Source of the DNA: Agrostemma githago
Lineage: Eukaryota > Streptophyta > Magnoliopsida > Caryophyllales > Caryophyllaceae
DNA: 64,000 nt
Assembly (NCBI GenBank): GCA_958450325.1
Contig: OY288257.1
Coordinates: 6,653,873 to 6,717,872, forward strand
Reading direction: 5' to 3'
The position numbers and the translations under genes are program-made. This document shows, piece after piece, positions 14,244 to 25,243 of this stretch. Below the pieces are notes generated by a model, which ran no database searches, was not told where the DNA came from, and saw only the letters and a program-made list of their open reading frames with translations. Position 1 is the stretch's first letter, and each line of letters starts with the position of its first letter.

Positions 14244-15961
14244 AGAATCCCAGCCCAATTTCATTATCGGAGATAATAGCCGCATCGACATTTATTTTAA
14301 CTGCCCCTCGGTCTGGTTTTTCCCAACTAGTACCTCCGACTCCTCGTGGCTGTTCATTCACCCCCAAGACCGACTGCTGGTAGAGAGAGTAATCACACAC
14401 AAACGACAGCATACCATGGAGAATGACGCTTGGTGGTTTAGGGTGCTCCTCGAAAAGCAAAGAGTTACGAATGGCCCATACTGCCCAAGCCCGCGCAAGG
14501 AGCCGAACTCTAGCTTCACCGTCAGTCTCATCCAAAACTCTCTGTAAGACCACCAAGAACGGCTCTCGAAGGTCCACCTGCTCAATCACCTGCTCAAAGC
14601 CGGACCCCTGCCATACCTATTTCGTTCTATCACATCCCCATAACGCATGGTTGAGAGATTCCTCACCCTTATTGCATAAGCTACAACTCGGTCTCCGCAC
14701 AATGCCGATAATGAAGGAGTTGTCGAACCCCAAGTGACCTCGAACAGGCTCGCCATACAAAGTGAGCAAGTTTAGGAGGGATGTTGAGGCCCCAAATCCG
14801 CTTCCAGATTGAGCTTTGCGTTGGCTGCCCCGCACCCTGCCCACTTCCCCCTCCCTGCATGCCCAAGTGGTATGTTGAGCGGACTGTGAAGACACCGTCT
14901 TTAGCCGGCCACCAGAATAAAGAATCCGATGTATCGTTAATGGACAGAGGGATTTCAAGCACAGACCGCACGTCCTCCTCGACAAGAAGCTCAAGAACCC
15001 GAGCAATGTCCCATTCTCGGTTGTCGTGGTTGATCAGCTCAGAGACTCGCAAATCAGCCGCTGCTTCCACATTCGGTACTGGAATACGAGCAGAGGTCGG
15101 TCCCGGGAGCCAAGCCTCCGACCGCACATTAATATTAAGCCCATTCCCGACCCGCCATTTGAGGCCCTCGAGGAGAAGCGGTTTAGCTCCCCACATACTC
15201 CTCCAACTATAACTCGGATCATAGCCTCTTCGAGCCTCCAACACTGATGTATGCTTATAGTATCGAGCTTTTAAAACACGAGCAACCAGCGAGTTTGGGC
15301 ACGAATGGAGACGCCAGAGTTGTTTAGCCAACATTGCGTGGTTAAACACTCTCATATCTCTAAATCCCAACCGCCATTTCCCTTTGGTTTGCAAAGCTTC
15401 TCCCATGACATCCAATGAAGTTTCCTTTGTGTCTTCGATGATCCCACCAAAATCTAGCCATTGTTTTATGCAACTCATCAACAATTCCTTCCGGAAGGGA
15501 GAAAATGCTCATCATATAGGTAGGGATCGCTTGAGCCACCGCTTTGAGTAGAACTTCCTTCCCGGGTTTAGAAAGCAGTTTTTCCTTCCAGCCATTTATT
15601 TTCTTCCAAACTCGGTCTTTCAATCCCATAAAAATTGCTTTCTTGGACCGGCCGATCATAGTAGGGAGGCCTAGATATTTCTCATGTCGATCCACCTCGC
15701 GGACACCCATTATATTTCTAATCATTTCGCGGATATTATCAGCCACTTTTTTACTAAAAACCACCTCCGTCTTGGCATAGTTGATTTTCTGTCCTGAAGC
15801 TCCTTCATATTGGCTAATTAACTTAGCTATTCTCGAGCATTCATCCGAGGTAGCTCTAGCAAAAAGTATACTATCATCAGCAAAAAATAAATGAGATATA
15901 ATAGGCGCACCTCGACATACACGAATACCATGGATCTGTCGGTCACGAACTTCGCTAGTTT

Positions 15962-16656
15962 AGTCTTTCCTCTTTGAGTTAACATTCGATTTACTATGTA
16001 TGATGGACACTAGGTCTGCACGCATTTCGTAGGACAACACAATTATACTCTCCGATCCAATCCGATGATTACCTTCACTATTTGAAGTCAACTTCATAAA
16101 ATACTGACATTAATTAAAACACAAATTCTTGTACCACTTTATGTTCTATTCGTACCCTTAAATGACAACTTTGTTTTGTACCTGTTTTTATAAGAAACGT
16201 ACCCTATTTATATTTGTATACACTTTTATATTAATCGTACTTACTTATATTAGGTTTGGTACCACTGTTACTTCCATTTGTACTTAGTCTCTCAGTAAAG
16301 TTAATGAGAGACCGTCTTTCAGGAGACTACTCTAATTAAAAAAATACTCCGACATGTATAAATGAAAAAAAAAAAACTGAGTTAATAATTGAATAACGAA
16401 TCATTGACCCAAAAATGAAACCAAACGTAAGCAGAGGAGTGATGAGCTGCTGCTGATCGCATATTCACATTCTCAACTTCTCACGACACCGTGACAGACA
16501 CCCACCCACCCATCTGAAAAAGTCAAGCTTTTGGTACTACAACTACAACTACAACTACAACTTGATCTCTTCTTTCTTGTCTGAAGTCTGAACCAGCAAT
16601 CAAAACAAACAAACAAACTCCACCCCCCCTCCCCTTCCCGCTGGTAAGTGGTAACA
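15962..16656. other. Spacer and promoter region of the DUF716 gene
   Basis: AT-rich spacer followed by the likely 5' UTR. A short pyrimidine-rich microsatellite of ACTACA units lies at about 16535-16561, and a C/T-rich leader precedes the ATG. An interspersed GAGACCGTC-type word occurs near 16305. No other gene was recognised. Confidence 0.45.
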
Positions 16657-17547
16657 ATGTCATCCCTACTGTACCAGCTCTTCACCTCCACCGGCCTGGT
16701 GAGCCTCTCCCTCTACCACCTGGCCTCCTCCATCCACTCCCACCTCAAGTCCCCCACCACCTCCCTCGCCAAACCCTACCACCCCCTCCCCACCACGTCC
16801 TCCTCCGCCCACCTCCGGCGCCTCCCCCTCCACCTGACCTCCCTCTCCCTCCTCCTCTCCCTCCTCCACCACTCCCTCTCCTCCGCCTCCCCCGACCCCC
16901 TCCTCCCCATCCACCCCCTCACCTCCCTCTCCTCCGCCTCCGCCTCCCTCCTCTTCCTCCTCCTCTCCCTCCTCCTCCCCTTCCTCCCCCCCGACCTCTC
17001 CTTCTCCGCCGCCTCCCTCTCCTTCTACCTCCTCTCCTACCTCTCCCACTCCCTCTCCGCCCTCCTCCTCCCCTCCTCCGCCCTCCACTCCCACCTCCTC
17101 TCCCTCTCCTCCCGCATCTCCCTCGCCTCCGCCGCCCTCTCCCTCTCCCTCGCCTTCAACCCCCGGCTCTTCCTCGCCGACGTCGCCCTCTCCGCCTCCC
17201 TCCTCCTCCACGGCCTCTGGGCCCTCCAGACCGGCCTCTCCCTCTACGTCGACGCCTTCGTCCCCCAGGGATGTCATAAGCTACTTGACGTTGTCGCCGG
17301 TGTCGAGGGCTCCACTAAGTGCGACCTCGATGATTCCAAGGTTCGTGCCGTTGCCATTCTTGATCTTATGTTTGTGGTTTATGCTGTCGTCGTTGTCGTC
17401 GTCGTCTTCTCGGTTTACGCGGTTGTTTCCAAGGTGACTGGGATTTCCACGAGGCGGTTCGGATCGTATGAGGCGTTGCCTAATGCTGGCGCCGATGCTC
17501 ATCCTACTCATGTTCAGCTCAAGGAGTTGAGTGGTGCTCAGGCTTGA
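16657..17547 (+). CDS. DUF716 (TMEM45-like) family membrane protein
   Basis: Single-exon gene for a 296-residue protein. The start ATG at 16657 gives MSSLLYQLFTSTGLVSLSLYHL, the conserved N-terminus of this plant DUF716 subfamily. Several hydrophobic, Leu/Ser-rich segments predict a multi-pass membrane protein. The conserved blocks LWALQTGLSLYVDAF, EGSTKCDLDDSKVRAVAILD and RRFGSYEALP identify the family. Biochemical function is unknown. From about 16680 to 17270 nearly every third codon position is C (CTC, TCC, CCC codons). From about 17270 to the stop, codon use returns to the usual T- and G-ending mixture. The reverse strand of the C-rich part gives a long Glu/Gly reading frame, which is a composition artefact. 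Confidence 0.88.
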   Translation: MSSLLYQLFTSTGLVSLSLYHLASSIHSHLKSPTTSLAKPYHPLPTTSSSAHLRRLPLHLTSLSLLLSLLHHSLSSASPDPLLPIHPLTSLSSASASLLFLLLSLLLPFLPPDLSFSAASLSFYLLSYLSHSLSALLLPSSALHSHLLSLSSRISLASAALSLSLAFNPRLFLADVALSASLLLHGLWALQTGLSLYVDAFVPQGCHKLLDVVAGVEGSTKCDLDDSKVRAVAILDLMFVVYAVVVVVVVFSVYAVVSKVTGISTRRFGSYEALPNAGADAHPTHVQLKELSGAQA

Positions 17548-20014
17548 GACACATCCATCCATCCATCCATTGCATTTCGTTTCAGGTTAGGTCATGTCAG
17601 CTCAACTTTTGATCATTTTTTTTGATGCTTTCTTTGGTAATTGACTTCGGAATTGCGACGATTGTCAAATTAGGGATCGTGTTATTGCTAATTGACTTCT
17701 GAATTGCGAAAAATTAGGTTTTGTTGAGTTTATGATTGTTTAATTGATTGAAATTGGCAGCATTCGGGGTGCTAGATGCCTCGACTTTGTAGATCTTTTG
17801 CTTTAGACTGCGAGGATACATTTACTTACATTATTGATGCAGAATCACACCTCGGCCTTTTTGTTTCTAAGAAGCCATGTTGAATAATTATGCATCTTGT
17901 CTTTGTGTACTGGAGTTGTAAATTGCTCGTTGACATGATCCATTTGTGAGGGTGAAACAGAAAGATTATTCACAAATGTGAACATATCAATATGTACTGT
18001 ATTCTGAATTCTGCAAATTTCAACTTGTTGCTGCCAAACACGAGTATTTTTGATAGATTGCCTTTCGTTTGTTACTCTTATATCCCTTCCATTATTAAGT
18101 TACAGAGTATAGAGAACCAACCCTTGTCCAATTTCTATATGTTTTATAGGATAGGAAGAGGTGAAATTTACAGTTGAGATATGCTAAGAGGCATTTACAT
18201 TTGAGTTACAGTGATGGAAAAGATAATCCTGTAAGGTGTCTTAGATTCTCGGAGAAAACCATCTTAAATGCAAGTTGATGTAAACTTGGAGTTGATGCTC
18301 AAATCACGGTTTGATCTATTAATTTAACCACTTTTCTGGTTGTTCTATTCGATAGCGAGCTCCACTAATTGCTACCTATGGTTGTTCCTGTGACTGAGTA
18401 GGCCGTTTGCAAAAGAGAGATAAGAATAGCATAGTGATAGGCAGAAGGCGCTTTAAATTGGAAACTAATCTGGTTGGCCTCCCTTGTGAAACATCTCTTT
18501 TATCTTTATTCTTGAGATAGAATGTGTTTATTAGAAACTTATAAGTCCTGTTCTTTTAGACTTAATTTTAGATCACTTTGGATCACGTCAGATCACACAA
18601 CTGTTATGTCCTGTTTGTTCGGGGTGGGGAAAACAACGTTCCAAGAATGCATCATTTGCTAACTTGCGTGCAGGTGCAGCGAACCTTATGTGATAGCTGC
18701 ATCTAAACTTTTTTAAAATGAAGATGTCAAGATGAGCGATTATCTCTTAGAAACACGTAATCTTTGTGGACCTCTCTTCATGTGAAGGTAATACAACGGG
18801 ATTCTATGAGGAAGTTTCTAAATTCTAACACAAAGTATACCCATGTCACTTTCTGGAGAATTGTTAAAGATGAGCTTGGAGTCTTGGACCATGACTGGCT
18901 ATTTATTTAAACGTGTCTGCAGAATTCACCAGACCTCTTGTAATTAATTACCTTGAATCTTTGAACTGTTAAGAGTTCTTTTTCACAAATCTGGATTGAA
19001 TGTTTATGTATTAAACTTTCACCGTAAATAGGAGTAATAATCAGAACCACGTGATGTGTTCGGTCGATCACACTCATTGAATCTGTTTGATGGTCTTGCA
19101 GGTTGGTGAAAATATGTGTCATAGTTCCAACTTCCAAGTTAGCAGACTGTAATGTAGACGACGAGGCCATTGTACTGCGGGTACAGACACCCTTATGTGT
19201 TAGTTAGAGTTACGAAAGCTCGAGAGTAGGGCACAAATTTTGATATTGGTTAAAGCTGCGGAATGGCCAGGACTAAGGAGCAGAAGTAGGTACCTCCAGC
19301 TTGAAGGGACTGTTACCTGGCTCACATGGTATGCGCCGATTTTCAGCATGTGTGTCCTCTACTCAATTGAAAGAGAAGATATAGTGAAATTTGACTTCAC
19401 TTGTCATTGTTTACTTCACCTCTAATGATCACTACTTACATCTCTTAAACATTTTATGGACCGGCATCAATTATGCAGTTGAAATTAGAAAAATTTGTAG
19501 TACAGTACTTGTTTCCAACCCTGGCTGGAAAACACTCTTCTTTGTGTTACTTTTGTTTATGTTGATTCTTGAAGCCATCAATTCACCTTTAAAATTGCTT
19601 AAGGTAGTATCTTGCATTCCATCTTTTCTCTGCTAGAAGATGATGAAGTTCTCTGCTAGTATGAAATAGTGTGTCAGTCAGTCAGTTTTATGGGCATGAT
19701 GAAGTTCTTCGATAACTGTTTATGGAGAAGCTTTTGAAGTGAAAACATCATAAACGATGTTTTTTTTATAGTGTTTGGATTGGGTCTGGACTCTAAATTA
19801 ATAGGTCACATCGAACCGTGTATCGAAATTTAGAGGTTTTAGAAAAGCATAGACTGAATTAATGAAGCAAGTCAGATTACTACTGGTAGTATGAATAGGA
19901 AATCCTAATCAGTAAAAACATGATATGCAGAGGCCGAGTAGACGTATTCTCATATGACTCCATAATCATAATACTCTCCCAATCACATTCTACTTAGAAT
20001 TCCAAATCTGTTCG
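17548..20014. other. Spacer between the DUF716 gene and the sugar transporter gene
   Basis: The stop codon is followed by a short CATC microsatellite (17551-17570) and a T-rich 3' UTR. The remaining 2.4 kb contains only short reading frames without recognisable protein features. No transposon ends were found. Confidence 0.5.
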
Positions 20015-20022
20015 TATAAATA
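20015..20022 (+). promoter_or_regulatory. Probable TATA box of the sugar transporter gene
   Basis: TATAAATA lies 97 bp upstream of the ATG at 20119, followed by an A/C-rich stretch suitable for a plant 5' leader. The position and match are typical. The transcription start itself cannot be seen. Confidence 0.6.
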
Positions 20023-20118
20023 CACACCACCCCCTTTCTACACATTCATCATAACCATCAACTATCGTAACAATATATACGTGTTGTGTTTCGTTGAACA
20101 AAGAAAAATACGGACAGA

Positions 20119-21636
20119 ATGGGTGCTTCATCAAGAGAAAGAGAAGAAAAGGACAACTTCCCATGGAAGATAACTTTTTATGTGCTTATTTGCTGGATAC
20201 TCGCGGCTTGCGGAGGTTTGATGTTTGGTTATGACATCGGAATTTCAGGTGGAGTAACGGGGATGGATGATTTCCTGATACGATTCTTCCCTAAGGTGTA
20301 CGACAGAAAGCAACACGCCCACCAGAGCAACTACTGCAAGTACGACAACCAGTACCTGCAGCTCTTCACCTCGTCTTTGTATCTCTCTGCACTTGTTTCC
20401 AGTTTCTTGGCCTCGAAACTCTGCTCGGCCAAAGGCAGAAGGTTTACCATAATGTTAGCCTCCTTGTTTTTCCTTGTCGGCTGTGGACTCTGCACTGGGG
20501 CTGTGCATCTATGGATGCTCATCATCGGCAGAGTTCTGATGGGGGTTGGTATAGGCTTCGGTAATGAGGCTGTGCCTTTATTCTTGTCTGAGATAGCGCC
20601 TGTCCAACATAGGGGGGCCGTCAACATTCTGTTCCAACTCTTGGTGACGATAGGCATCCTCATCGCTAACCTCGTCAATTTTGCAACGCAAAACATGCAC
20701 CCTAACGGATGGAGATTCTCTCTTGGGTTGGCCGCGGTTCCAGCTGTGCTCTTGTTTATTGGCTCCGTAGTCATCACTGAGACTCCCACCAGCCTCATCG
20801 AGAGGGAGCGCTTGGATGAGGGCAAACAAGTGTTGAAGAAGGTCAGGGGTGTGGAAAACGTGGAGGCCGAGTTGGAAGAAATCAAGGAAGCGTGTCTCCA
20901 GGCTAAGCGAGTGACACACCCATTCAAGGAACTGGGGAAGAAGCAGAGCGTGCCTCCCCTCGTGATTGGAGTCATGATGCAAGTGTTTCAGCAGATGACG
21001 GGAATTAATGCAATCATGTTTTATGCTCCTGTTTTGTTCCAAACCATGGGGTTTAAGAGCAACGGCGCGCTTCTGTCTGCAGTCGTGATAGGACTTGTTA
21101 ATGTGTTCAGCACTATTGTTTCCGTGATTGCAGTCGACAAGTTAGGAAGAAGGGTTCTGTTGCTTCAAGCATGTGTTCAAATGTTCGTAAGCCAGATCGT
21201 TATAGGAGTAATCCTGATACTGAAGCTGACAGACACGGGGACACTGGCAAAGGGGCCGGCAATAGCAGTGGTGGTATTGACATGCACATTCGTGATGTCG
21301 TTTGCATGGTCATGGGGCCCGCTTGGGTGGCTGATTCCCAGTGAAATCTTCCCGGTTGAGACCAGAACAGCAGGGTTTGCCTTTTCAGTGAGTTCCAACA
21401 TGCTCTTCACCTTCCTGATCGCACAAGCCTTCCTCTCGATGCTTTGCCACATGCGAGCCTACATCTTCATATTCTTCTCAGCCTGGATCATTCTCATGGC
21501 CTTCTTTGTCATCTTTCTGTTGCCTGAAACCAAAGGCGTCCCCATTGATTCTGTCGCTGACCGAGTCTGGAAGAAGCATGCTGTTTGGAAGCGTTTCATG
21601 GATGATACCGCTGATTCTGCCGAATTTCAAGCTTAA
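20119..21636 (+). CDS. Sugar transport protein, STP family (monosaccharide/H+ symporter)
   Basis: Intronless 505-residue major-facilitator transporter with the full STP signature. It has GGLMFGYDIGISGGVTGMDD at about residues 32-51, GRVLMGVGIGFGNEAVPLFL, ETPTSLIER, FQQMTGINAIMFYAPVLF, WGPLGWLIPSEIFPVE and the C-terminal LPETKGVPID. Twelve membrane spans are expected. Cys73 (NYCKYDNQ) and Cys443 (SMLCHMR) match the lid-domain cysteines that form a disulfide in STP10. STPs import hexoses with protons across the plasma membrane, and the precise substrate cannot be read from the sequence. Members I know of usually have introns, so an uninterrupted frame is unusual. Retroposition is possible, but no poly(A) tract or flanking duplication was found. 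The frame is intact and a TATA box is present. Confidence 0.93.
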   Translation: MGASSREREEKDNFPWKITFYVLICWILAACGGLMFGYDIGISGGVTGMDDFLIRFFPKVYDRKQHAHQSNYCKYDNQYLQLFTSSLYLSALVSSFLASKLCSAKGRRFTIMLASLFFLVGCGLCTGAVHLWMLIIGRVLMGVGIGFGNEAVPLFLSEIAPVQHRGAVNILFQLLVTIGILIANLVNFATQNMHPNGWRFSLGLAAVPAVLLFIGSVVITETPTSLIERERLDEGKQVLKKVRGVENVEAELEEIKEACLQAKRVTHPFKELGKKQSVPPLVIGVMMQVFQQMTGINAIMFYAPVLFQTMGFKSNGALLSAVVIGLVNVFSTIVSVIAVDKLGRRVLLLQACVQMFVSQIVIGVILILKLTDTGTLAKGPAIAVVVLTCTFVMSFAWSWGPLGWLIPSEIFPVETRTAGFAFSVSSNMLFTFLIAQAFLSMLCHMRAYIFIFFSAWIILMAFFVIFLLPETKGVPIDSVADRVWKKHAVWKRFMDDTADSAEFQA

Positions 21637-21988
21637 ATTTCTCTTAATTTCCCCCCGCCCCCTCTATTTTCGTTACTCTTAGATCTTAAGTTCCTGACTA
21701 CGACACCATATTTAAGCATTTGCTGGTACACATGATTCTGCTGTTATTATTTTATTTCATTAGTTGCCTTTTACACTGTAATTAAGCCCTTCATTCAACT
21801 CGTCCGTAGCATCAGAATTAAGCTGTAAGGCTGTACGCATTCCTGCAATGCTATTTTAATCAACAGTCCGACTAATTAATTAGCATAATAGAGTTTTCTT
21901 CAAAGTTGTTCTTCTAATGCTCTACTAGTCAACAGTCTACTACTATTGCAGCATAAGCAATAATGATTACAAATTAAGACCATAATGA

Positions 21989-23204
21989 TTAATGAAGATA
22001 TGTGTCTTCGTCGTAGTCTCTCCTCAGGTCCTTGGCTTCCGCGATCTTCCTCACTAGAATTCTTTTGACGATCTTCCCTTCTCCGCATATGAACTGAAAT
22101 TGAAGTTTCTCTCCTTTCTTTACTTTGTTCATCTTCCAGAACTTAAGAATCCCACGGTATCCAATAATGACTCTATCTGCCATTGTACGCAACCACGTTG
22201 TTACAGTTGTCCCCTCTTCGAAACTCAACTCCACCCTCTGAGGTAGCTTCACTACACATTCATCTACTACTTCCCTAGGCACAGTCTGTAGAATACGAAT
22301 CCATCAAGAATTTCAAGAGGTCATCATCATAACAACTCGTAAATTAATCAAGAAATGTTAATGCTTACCACAAAATTGTTGAAGGAAGAAGTGTTGAAAT
22401 CCCTTTCAAATTGCAGTTTTGCTTCTGATTTTTCTTTCTCGAGTAAAGGCTCGTGCTTGTTGCAGCCATCAGAGTCAAAAGCAATGACAAGAAATGTAGA
22501 ATCTGGCAGATATTGAAATACCAGGAAATCCCCGGTCTTGAGCTTGTGGTCTTCAGCAAAACGGTTCCAGCCAGAGGTTATGTGCATGTAGCCGTCGAGA
22601 TATTTGAGTTCTGCATGCCAAACCGATCCAGACATGTTTTTCAAGGACACTTTGTGTGATACCATTCCGTTTAAGTTCTCCACCACGAATGACGGAGGTA
22701 TACGCTACAACAACATCCAAAAGCCAGTATACAGTTTCGTGTGTTAGAAAAACACACTGCAGTGTTTAATCTAGCATTCACTGCAATTTAGCTACTGTTG
22801 AACTGGTATTCTCATAAACTGTACTGTACTGTACTGTCTCTACCTCTTTGCATAAAGTGTGCATCTTTGATCTGAAACTTTATACTACAATATCTCTAAC
22901 ACAAAAGATATCAATAATAAAACTCGATGATGTCAAAACGGTCTCAATTCTCAAACACATTCGCATTCAAGACTAAAAGTTGACAGTGGCAATTCGACAT
23001 GTATGGATGAAACAAGTTTACAATTAATTAAGTTCATGAGGTTGAATAAGAGCAACATACGAGACTGAGAGAGCTCTCCTGTTGAAGAAAAAATGTGGAG
23101 AAACAGGGATTGTGGTCGTCTGAGGCAGGAGCCTGAGCCTGAGCCTGAGACGAGCACGAGCCCACATTTATGTTCCTCAACCTGCTTAGATATTCCTGAA
23201 GCAT
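21989..23204 (-). CDS. REM-type B3 domain protein, copy A (two B3 domains)
   Basis: Three exons on the minus strand: 23061-23204, 22369-22704 and 21989-22285, all phase 0, giving 258 residues. The ATG at 23204 opens MLQEYLSRLRNINVG, followed by a Gln/Ala repeat. Exon 2 begins RIPPSFVVENLNG and holds a first B3 fold: WHAELKYLDGYMHITSGWNRF, then LKTGDFLVFQYL and FLVIAFD. Exon 3 encodes a second, more diverged B3-like segment (PREVVDECVVKLPQ to KGEKLQFQFI). B3 domains of this reproductive-meristem/VRN1 group bind DNA, often with weak sequence preference. A tandem paralogue follows at 25244-26641 with the same exon phases. Exon 1 is the least certain part: it rests on the open frame, the donor GTATGT and phase agreement. 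Confidence 0.8.
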
Positions 23205-23544
23205 AGCTCAACCAACCGACTCGATCCCCGGCCTGAACTGAAATACACAAACAAAATAACTAATGTACTATTAATACGGTTTTTGTAACGTGTAAAGATT
23301 AGCTAGCATATTGTCATGAGAATTTGAAGCATTAACTTCTATTTAGACAATATTCTAGCTAATCTTTTCTTAATTAGTTTAACAACGTCTATCCACTGGA
23401 CACACCTTAGAAAAACCGTTATTAATAATCTGATTAATGAACAACAATTACATACACTAACAGTTTTTTTATACTGTAGTGAAGAAAGAGAGAGAGAGAG
23501 TAGCTGAATTATGTATGTAGAGGCTTGTAGTACGTATGAGGGCC

Positions 23545-24173
23545 TAGACCTGTCAAACGGGTCGGGCGGTTGGGTTTCGGGTTCGGTCACTTCGGGTTCG
23601 GGTAATATACGGGTCGGGTGTATTTCGGGTTTGCAAAATACGGGTTTTATACGGGTCGGGTTTATACGGGTTTCGGGTCGGGTTCGGGTCAAATACGGGT
23701 TATTAACGCATTTTAAAAACATTAATTTTCTTTACTTCTTTTTTTATCATAAATACAATTTTATTCTTAATTTTCTTAACCATTTAATATATTTTTTGGT
23801 ATACATTGATATTTTATTTCTATAGGAGGTACGAATATATATGACGAACTTTGACTTGATTTATTGATTTTTTTCTATCATTATAATAATCATGGGATAA
23901 AAATATGATTTTAAAAATATATATAAATATTATTTCTTAAAATTTTGAAAATAAAAAAATATTTCGTACGGTTTTTGAGAAACTTTAGTGTATAATAACA
24001 ATATTTTTTTAATTTATCTATTTTCGGGCGGGTAACGGGTTCGGGCGGGTTTTGACCCAATATATTCGGGTTTTTATCGGGCGGGTCACTTTCGGGTTTC
24101 GGTCATTTTCGGGCGGGTTTTTTCGGGTTTATTTTCGGGCGGTTTCGGGTCGGGTCAGTTTTTGACAGGTCTA
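23545..24173. mobile_element. Non-autonomous hAT-type element with CGGGT-rich interior
   Basis: The ends are TAGACCTGTCAAA (from 23545) and TTTGACAGGTCTA (to 24173), a 13-bp perfect inverted repeat. The 8-bp duplication TATGAGGG flanks it at 23535-23542 and 24174-24181; two extra C residues separate the left copy from the TIR. An 8-bp TSD and a TIR of this form fit the hAT superfamily. The interior is built from GGGTTCGGGT/CGGGCGGGT words near both ends and an AT-rich middle. No transposase is encoded. It lies just upstream of B3 copy A, in its likely promoter. Confidence 0.82.
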
Positions 24174-24397
24174 TATGAGGGTAATGTGGTAAGTAAAAAG
24201 AAAGGCCAAAATCTTGCGTTTGATGTTGGTTGATATTCTGTTTTGATGTGGTCAAAGAACAAGCATTTTAAGATGTTGGTTTTTACTCAAATAACTTCTT
24301 TTTTTCAAATTTCATACCTATTTCGGCAAAAAAAAAAACTGACGGAAAGATGAAATGACACATTTATCCTGATTTACAAAAAAAAAAAAAAACAATT

Positions 24398-24663
24398 ATT
24401 TCCTCCGTTCCAACCATTTGTATCCATTTGCTTTATGCACGTATGTCGATACTCGTTTCATTTTGTCTATATCTTTAGTTACGTATTACTAAAAGTTATA
24501 AAAATTTGTTATTCGAAATGCATTCGATTAGACGATTTAAATAAGATCCCACATGAATATATTTTATCTTATATATTAGAAGTTATATCAAAAAATCATC
24601 ATACTTATAAATAGTGTCAAAAAAGCAAATATATACTATTCAATAGAACGGATGGAGCAGATT
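24398..24663. mobile_element. Stowaway-like MITE, copy 1
   Basis: The left end TTTCCTCCGTTCC and right end GGATGGAGCAG form an imperfect inverted repeat of the CTCCCTCCGTTCC type, bordered by ATTA on both sides (a TA target fits). The interior, including TTGTCTATATCTTTAGTTA, AAAATTTGTTATTC and TTCGATTAGACGATTTAA, recurs with changes at 36486-36706. It is a short non-coding Tc1/mariner-derived MITE. Confidence 0.65.
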
Positions 24664-25243
24664 ACTCCAACTAAATTAACCGACATAATCTAAAAAACAA
24701 ACTTAAAACACTCATTTTCTCCAAAATCCAAACCCTAAATTGATTTCTCCCCAAAAATTCAATAGGTAAATGATCACATTCAGTTCTCAAATTGTAATTT
24801 CTAATTTGAAACAAGTGAAAAGGCAATCTGCAAGGCTGCCAATTGATTGTATGATTCTACATTTGTAGGATTTCAATCTTACTGTATTAGATTAGGAGCT
24901 GTAATTACTTTATAAATGTGCCGTTTTTCCCTAATTCTGTGAATTGTCCATTCGTTGTTGCGATTTCAATTCTCCGATTCTTCACACAAGACTAAAAGCG
25001 TTTGTAGAAGTCACATACTTCCTTCCGGTGATCGACAAGACTAAAAGCGTTTGTAGAAACCAGATTTAATTGGACCCTATCTAGCTCAATGACAAGATTC
25101 GAGTAATTTGCGAAACCAGATTCAAGGTTACAGCCTAATTAGAGTTTCGGCTAATAATGAGATTTAATCACAGATCAATACAGCAAACTGAATACTACTC
25201 GACTACTAGGTCTACTACTACCAGTGGCACGGGCAGTTCGGAG

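Larger units (their letters stand above)
12169..15948 (-). mobile_element. 5'-truncated LINE (non-LTR retrotransposon), inactive, split by a solo LTR
   Basis: The element lies on the minus strand. Its 3' end is a poly(A) tail, seen as a T run from about 12166 to 12186. The 13-bp direct repeat ACTTCGCTAGTTT flanks it at 12156-12168 and 15949-15961, a typical LINE target-site duplication. Translation from the 5' end gives reverse-transcriptase sequence with the FADD active-site motif (15873-15884) and then the RT thumb region. A zf-RVT-like segment follows (PPKLAHFVWRACSRSLG at about 14.8 kb), then an RNase H-like domain (VKINVDAAI near 14.3 kb, continuing at 12205-12591). At least one frameshift lies at about 15.40-15.45 kb. 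The endonuclease and the front of RT are missing. A 1.64-kb LTR-like insertion interrupts the RNase H region. Confidence 0.9.

Noticed and set aside
16666..17277. Long minus-strand open frame rich in Glu and Gly opposite the DUF716 gene
   Set aside because: It is the complement of C/T-rich codons. Lack of stops follows from composition, and the plus-strand protein is a conserved family member.
18907..19636. Small open frames between the DUF716 and sugar transporter genes
   Set aside because: Short, AT-rich, no family resemblance or splice logic.
20331..21042. Two long minus-strand open frames opposite the sugar transporter
   Set aside because: They are shadows of the STP coding sequence and show no domain features.
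23545..24173. Telomere-like repeat in the GGGTTCGGG stretch
   Set aside because: The words are GGGTTCGGGT and CGGGCGGGT, not the plant telomere unit TTTAGGG, and the stretch is bounded by a TIR and an 8-bp duplication.
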